Part shown: piece after piece, positions 58,718 through 64,000 of the stretch
Layout of the letters: each line of letters begins with the position of its first letter
Numbering within the stretch: the stretch's first letter is position 1
Assembly (NCBI GenBank): GCA_030765065.1
Contig: CM060979.1
Location: 111,712,350 to 111,776,349 of the forward strand
Length of the DNA stretch: 64,000 nt
Reading direction: 5' to 3'
Origin: Deroplatys truncata
Taxonomy: Eukaryota; Arthropoda; Insecta; Mantodea; Mantidae
Notes under the pieces: model-generated
Told to the model about the DNA's origin: nothing
What the model saw: the letters and a program-made list of their open reading frames with translations, nothing else
Databases searched by the model: none
Translations under genes and position numbers: made by a program

Positions 58718-59110
58718 GGCGGCGCCGTGGACGAGTGGTTAGACCGCGCGCTTCTCACCAAGGCCTGGGTTCAATCCCAGGGAACCGCATGTAGGATTTG
58801 TGGTGGACAAAGCGGCGTCTGGACGGGTTTTCTGCGGGTTTCATTCCACCGGTGCTCCATCGTTACCTTTCCTGCCATTCATCTCTCATCTGCATCTATG
58901 CTCCTCATTCTCGCTCTCATCCGGGCGTGTGGCTGATCACCCACCATGGTGTCTCACTCTGATCCGTAGGTCCTCTGTCCCCCGTCAGGCGTCTTTCCTG
59001 GGCGTTGTCAGACGTCCTAGGGAGTGTGAGTCCTCGGTTCGGGTGGGCGCTAAGGAGGGAAGGCTCTGGCCTAGTTGGGCTGTCTCCGCCTTATAGTTAT
59101 ATGTAGATAA
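58718..59110 (+). repeat. Long tRNA-derived SINE (GGCGCCGTGGACGAGTGG)
   Basis: The head GGCGCCGTGGACGAGTGGTT and GGGTTCAATCCCAGG form a good A/B-box pair. A GC-rich body follows to about 59100, ending near GCTGTCTCCGCCTTATAG. Open frames at 58673-58936 and 58800-59096 are repeat sequence. Confidence 0.75.
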
Positions 59111-59889
59111 AAATTAATCCACAATGGTTTATTTTCTTTTTCAAAATTCTGATGTAAAGCTGTTTCAAACGGTTAAGGGACAATATATTTTGAAATTTTG
59201 ATTTCATATTTTCATGTTCTATCTAAACAAATATCATTTTTGGCAATCATTTTCTTCATATTTGTACGTTCATATAACAATCACATACAGGATCTTTTCC
59301 CTCCTGTTATAGCCATTATGTAAACATCAGCAGTACGTGCACGAAGGTGGGTTACCGACGTGTAATTTTATGTCATCTAAATATTCCCATAACATATCAT
59401 GCTATTGTTCAAAATTTTGTGACATGGTTAATATTGCAAAAGGTGCTTGCTTCACACCGTAGAGATAAGGCTCGTGTCCATCTGTCTTCGCTACCAAACA
59501 CGGAGCTAAAAAAAGCTAAAAACAAGCTCGCCTCCCAACCTTATCTATCGTTTGTTACGTAAGCATGTTCACACTAGAGATAACGAGACCTTGCAAAAAG
59601 AAAATTGCCTATTGAAATTATAATGCTTAGCCTTGAAGTCGTTTATTGCCGTTTCCCCCCTTCTCTCCACCATGACGAGCAGATAAAGAAAAATGGGTAT
59701 TTCATAAGCGTATTCACGTCCTGAATTCCACTTAATATTAATGAGTGTTTGGGAGGTAATGAACTGTAAGTAAAATACAATTGCCCGTTACCTATATTAA
59801 ACTAGCTTATGCCCTTACAAGTAAGTCACCAAACATTACTTTAAAAAAGTCTCTAAAGATACTGAAATGTATAGGTAGTCATAGGTTAC
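59111..59889. other. No recognised feature
   Basis: No domain or repeat recognised. Confidence 0.35.
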
Positions 59890-60338
59890 TCAACGGAGGG
59901 GTAAACTCGCAAACTGCGACCTGCATAGATCTATTGTGGCTACCACACCCCAAGAGGAAGGGATGAAGTAAAGGAACCACAAGAGGCTACAGGCCACAGG
60001 CAGACAGACCACAGAGACGCGCGCGAGTTCCATACATTTCCAAGCTCGAAGACCTGCCGCACTGCTGGAACTGCCTAGAGACGTGATGAACGACCCAACG
60101 AGCAAGCAACCCTCTGGTGTACCGGGAGTGCTCTTTCCTTTGAGTATGCATCCGCGCCATCTGTCCGGCACTGCCATGCGCTACGAAACCCACCTCAAAA
60201 ATGTGAAAGAAACCACCACAGCATTCGCCTACCGACCCGAAAAACCCATGGGCCAGGGTGGACTGTTGTCGGGTATCGAAGTTGGGACCTCCCGAGTGGG
60301 AGTCACACACGTTACCGTGGCGCCACTTGGCTGGGTCA
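59890..60338 (-). repeat. Long tRNA-derived SINE (AAGTGGCGCCACGGTAACGT)
   Basis: On the minus strand CTGACCCAGCCAAGTGGCGC starts the head, with a weak B box (CAACTTCGATACCCG) about 65 bp on. A body with GGGTTTTTCGGGTCGGTAGG follows, and GC-rich sequence continues to about 59890. Overlapping open frames on both strands result from the GC-rich body. Confidence 0.65.
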
Positions 60339-60339
60339 G

Positions 60340-61182
60340 AAACGTAATACTTGTGTCTGCATACGCAGGGGCGCTTGCGTGTAGCAGTCACACTATTCCA
60401 TTTACCCGTTATCGCCTATTTCCATAGTTATTCATTCTGCACATTACTCACACAAAATATTTTAATTTTATATGTACTACCTGTTAATCATAATCGTGTT
60501 TACCTGTCGTCAGCGACACTTGGGGGCATTATATTGACATATGGTGTGACTGTAGATAGCTTGAAGCCAACTGCTTAAGAATCCCTGTGCCTGTTCATGA
60601 CCATAATGATAGCCTACACTTCACCTGTTTTAAAATGCTTCCACTCCTTTACATTTCGCAAACAATGTCGCCATTGTTTTGTGTCTCCCTCGAAACCCCG
60701 CTGACCATTTATAACATAAGAGCAGTGTTCTAAACGAATATTAACGTCTGGCCTCGCAACAATCAGGATGGAAGGATGACAATTATAACTACGAACCACA
60801 AAAAATGTTTAGTGAAGTAAATAATGCATTCAGAGTCAGCAAGCTATGACGTTTCATAAAACTTAATTCTTATTAATCTGTTATTACTTTTCTTTTATGT
60901 TTTTTTAAGATCAAAGCAGAAATTTAGGAATTCGTAGTGGATAAATTTACAAATTGTTAATTTATAACGAATCGAATGAGAGGCAGCAACCCGTCCCAAG
61001 GCTCTTCTATAATCTCACACAAAGCAACGGAATTGTCTAAAGCAAGATAGAGATAACAGCGAAGGGTCAAAATATAATTAATAACATTTCGTCAATTTCC
61101 AAGCATTTAACTAAAACTAAAGTTTACAACTCAGTATTTGACAGCCCACCTAGCGAAATGGCGCCATGTCATTGTGTGCTGC
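60340..61182. other. No recognised feature
   Basis: AT-rich with no motif I can support. Confidence 0.35.
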
Positions 61183-61327
61183 CTTTTGGGGAGTTTCAAT
61201 CTGTAAACGGTAGGGACCTGCCGTCTGCCTGCCGTGCCTCGTAGTCCGGCCGCCCTCTGTCTCCTCTCACCTCATCCGTCCCTCCGCGGGGGGGGGGGGC
61301 GTCAAGGACCTAGGTACAAAAGATCTG
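61183..61327 (+). repeat. GC-rich tRNA-headed repeat, copy 3 (3' end only)
   Basis: GGGGAGTTTCAATCTGTAAA, GTAGGGACCTGCCGTC, CGGCCGCCCTCTGTCTCC and a final ACAAAAGATCTGAG match the 3' part of 37269-37768 as read on its own strand. A ten-G run replaces the shorter GC run of copy 1. It is 5'-truncated, as retroposed copies usually are. Confidence 0.75.
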
Positions 61328-61777
61328 AGTAGGTAGTACGAAATCCCCTTCCGCTCCTAGCCCTATCCTATTCAGTAGTAGCAAATTGTTCCAAACGCAT
61401 TGGAAACAAAACGTTCGGTTTCTTATACAATCCTCCACATACATCGCACGCTTGGGTTTTCAAATGCTCGCAACTTAATGATGTGGTGAAATTCTGATAA
61501 AAATTAATTGTTCGTAACAACTCTAGTCTTCACTGAAAAAACGGTTACTGGAATATTTCATGTGGTATTGCCTGCCAAACTATGGATGGATATTTATACT
61601 CCTTCCGTCACAGATAAGAATAAAGCAATAATAGGAATCCATGGCAGACAGCTGAAAAAATAGGTTAGGTGAAATAGACTCTCATAGGCAAGGTTAGAAA
61701 AATATCATAATAATCAATTATAATACCTAATATGTATTTAACTCTCCTAAGAAACAAGCTTGTGCGTAAGAAATTTT
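61328..61777. other. No recognised feature
   Basis: Short unassigned AT-rich interval. Confidence 0.35.
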
Positions 61778-62190
61778 TTATTTTCTCTGCCATCAAGACA
61801 CCTAAGGTAGAATATTTGATTTCTCTAAAAGTTACTTTTATAAAAAGGTTCGCACCCTAATGTATGTGTGTCATCAAATTTGTGAATAGCGCCATTAAAA
61901 ACCAAAAAGTTAGATAAACACAAAGGTTTGTATTCCAGCTTTTAGGGATGCAAGACAGAATCAAACCTTTACATGGAAGATATTAGTTTTTTTTCTCTCA
62001 AGAAGGCTCCAACGACTTTGCTTTAAAGTATCATATATTTGAAAATTTCTGTAAAAAGCCTGTAAAGTCTTCTTCGCTCTCATGCACGTCATAATTGCGA
62101 AGCCAAATGGAACATTCCTCCAGAGAAAAATATGCATGTCATCATAATGTACGCTTTGCGTGAAATAAAAATGTTGTGGCCCAAAGATTT
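61778..62190 (-). mobile_element. HX repeat copy 15, strongly decayed
   Basis: Weak but ordered landmarks: TTATTTTCTCTGCCATCAAG, TAGATAAACACAAAGGTTTG, TTTACATGGAAGATATTAG, TCTCAAGAAGGCTCCAACGA and a TTTAAAGTATCATATATTTG segment. These follow the hairpin-end to TC-end order of intact copies. The microsatellite is reduced to GTATGTGTGT. Confidence 0.6.
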
Positions 62191-64000
62191 AAAAAATATT
62201 ACCAAAGATTTGTTTCAATTTTCCATGTAGGGAGTTTGAAACGAAATGTGATAGTTCTTTTGTTTCTCATGATCTCACGCTAAAAATGTCTAATATTAAG
62301 GTTAGCATGAAAAGAGCATTTAACTGCCATCTCAATTTTTGGCTTCCTTCTACGTGTCTACACTAAGATATGTGTTGCGGCCTTAAATAGTTTAGAGTAT
62401 TCTGAACATGACTACAGTAAGTCCCATGATTGTTACGCATCAGACTTTGAAGAAAATAATTATTTTCAAGATATTTTCTTATAGTTATTGGATTTCCGTG
62501 CCTTAAAGTATTACTTCACATTCTTTTCACCATAGGCTTTTGTCATAAAGAGCACGATTTAGTTTTTTTTTATCCTTTCATCATTACCCTTTGTTGAAAG
62601 CCATGAGGGTTCTCTTCGAGATCATTTTCATCAAAATACCTACCAGCGAGGAAAACCTTCAAATAAACACAGAATAAATATATATTGATATCAAGTCAGG
62701 ACTCCATTGTGAATATTTACATTATTCCTAACCATATGAGCATCCACCAACTCCTGGATGCAATCGCCACTTGCCACATGTGATTGCCATGTGACTTTAT
62801 TTAAAGAAGTTCCTCTCGACGAAGTAAACATGATTTTCATCACAGGTACATCGTCTATGATGAGATAAGCTGATGCCTCGTTATGACAGATTCGTCAGAA
62901 TGGTGGAAATCCTAAGATCGTATAACAAAAGAATATTTTGAAAATAAAGCCATGTTAAAAGAAACTGCGTGCTTGTTTTAAAAATGTGCCTCACACACCC
63001 TGGTCTCAGCAGTTTTCGTGTCAACCAACCGTTTCGCTCTTTCGTGAGAAGAAATCCAGCCCATTTCTCTTACTAATGGGGCCTAATTGGCTGAATATAA
63101 GTTATACAGATAACTAATTAGTCGTTATGTATTCATGTGCCGTGAGTAGGAGGTTTATAAGTTTGGATGCGCCCTACCTGTTGGCAACATGCCCGGCAAT
63201 AAAATCCGACACTGTGCTCACAAAACCTTTCACTGGAGTTTGATAACCGATCTGCGAATTATCGCAGTTAACGGTTCGTTACTTAAACAGGAAGGAGAGA
63301 ATAATGCAGTTGCTTAAATAAAGAATTTCGGTGTTAATAACCTCAAATCCAAAACCTTCTCATCTACAATCCAAGAGGCATGAGACTGGGTGTGATATTG
63401 TATTCCGGATTTTATATTTCGGCATTTCAATGTTACATTGTTTAGCTTATTTTCAAATAATGGCATATGCTTGTAAAATGCTCCCTTATGTACTAATAAA
63501 CAAGCGTGTTTAGCTAAACTATTTAACAGTTTAGTGTTGACGTATGTAGAGTTAAAAGGAAAGTTAAAAGGAAAGAGTTTTATATACATATATTTCATCC
63601 TTGGTGAGTAATGCCGATGTTTCCGTATTGTCATATAATGCTTAAGAATAGATCCGCACATGGGAACCTTATTAGAGGTGATAAACTGGAGATACCTAAT
63701 AGCTACAATCTACGTTTGTTCCAGCTGTATTTCACTGCACGTGAATTTCAAGTCAATCGTTCTTCATTGTTCACAAGTACATCCTGTACTCTATAATTGT
63801 TGTATATATCTAATTGTTGTACCTCATCAGTTTATATTTTCAATGTATGCTACCAGGGGCGTAGCGTCAATGGATGTGACGGATGTATTACATACCCTAT
63901 AGTTTTCCCCAAGCTGGGGCAAAATTATAATTTGGTGGTACACAATCCTTCTAATGCCATTAAAAATCGAGGTTTGTTAAATATTATGATTTGAATTCGC
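62191..64000. other. No recognised feature
   Basis: About 1.8 kb without a domain, tRNA-like promoter or clear repeat. The open frames near 63314-63994 lie on both strands, overlap one another and show no family motif. Confidence 0.4.

Noticed and set aside
59890-60427. Several overlapping open frames on both strands
   Set aside because: GC-rich SINE body; frames overlap and have no motif.

Overview
This window looks like a stretch of a large, repeat-rich animal genome, most likely an insect or other arthropod. The reasons are AT-rich sequence, dense microsatellites, several tRNA-derived SINE families, fragments of LINE, Tc1/mariner and hAT elements, and no bacterial gene structure. The order cannot be fixed from the sequence. 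I find no convincing host protein gene, rRNA, functional tRNA or CRISPR array. Nearly every ORF is repeat sequence or a transposon relic.

The dominant element is a roughly 0.8-0.9 kb family, here called HX, with about 15 copies or pieces between 2.65 kb and 62.2 kb on both strands. One end reads TCTGATGTG. The other carries a short hairpin about 10 nt before a terminal GAGAAAGTAA. There are subterminal inverted repeats (ACTTTCTCTACT), a (CA)n microsatellite at one fixed internal place, and flanks that are A/T runs without a visible target duplication. This is the architecture of non-autonomous Helentron/DINE-1-like rolling-circle elements; that assignment is an inference. HX copies are inserted in other HX copies twice.

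Layout. 1-2.6 kb: little recognised, one tRNA-like SINE. 2.65-6.6 kb: a LINE on the minus strand (ORF1 C-terminus, endonuclease, reverse transcriptase) that adjoins an HX copy and is broken by a 1112-bp TA-flanked DNA transposon and a SINE with a 12-bp target duplication. 6.8-22.5 kb: HX copies, ending with an HX copy split by a 2.07-kb Tc1/mariner element that is itself split by a 354-bp TA-flanked MITE. 23-25 kb: SINEs and microsatellites. 25.9-27.7 kb: a nearly full-length broken hAT transposase of the GTF2IRD2/ZBED type. 29-40 kb: SINE copies, more HX, and a GC-rich tRNA-headed repeat. 41.6-45.5 kb: a scattered DUF4371/ZMYM1-like hAT relic. 45.7-46.5 kb: a possible LTR with primer-binding-like sites. 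47.5-49 kb: an internally deleted SETMAR-type mariner and an HX copy. 51-53.3 kb: duplicated CAY-triplet tracts, a repeat with an internal 36-bp minisatellite, and a SINE. 53.6-54.9 kb: two LINE fragments and a 54-bp-stem hairpin. 55.5-57.4 kb: a second DUF4817-type mariner split by another copy of the minisatellite repeat. 58-62 kb: several tRNA-derived SINEs and a decayed HX copy.

The parts do not form a pathway. They are an insertion record: a LINE and older HX copies first, then mariner, SINE and TA elements, then a MITE inside the mariner.
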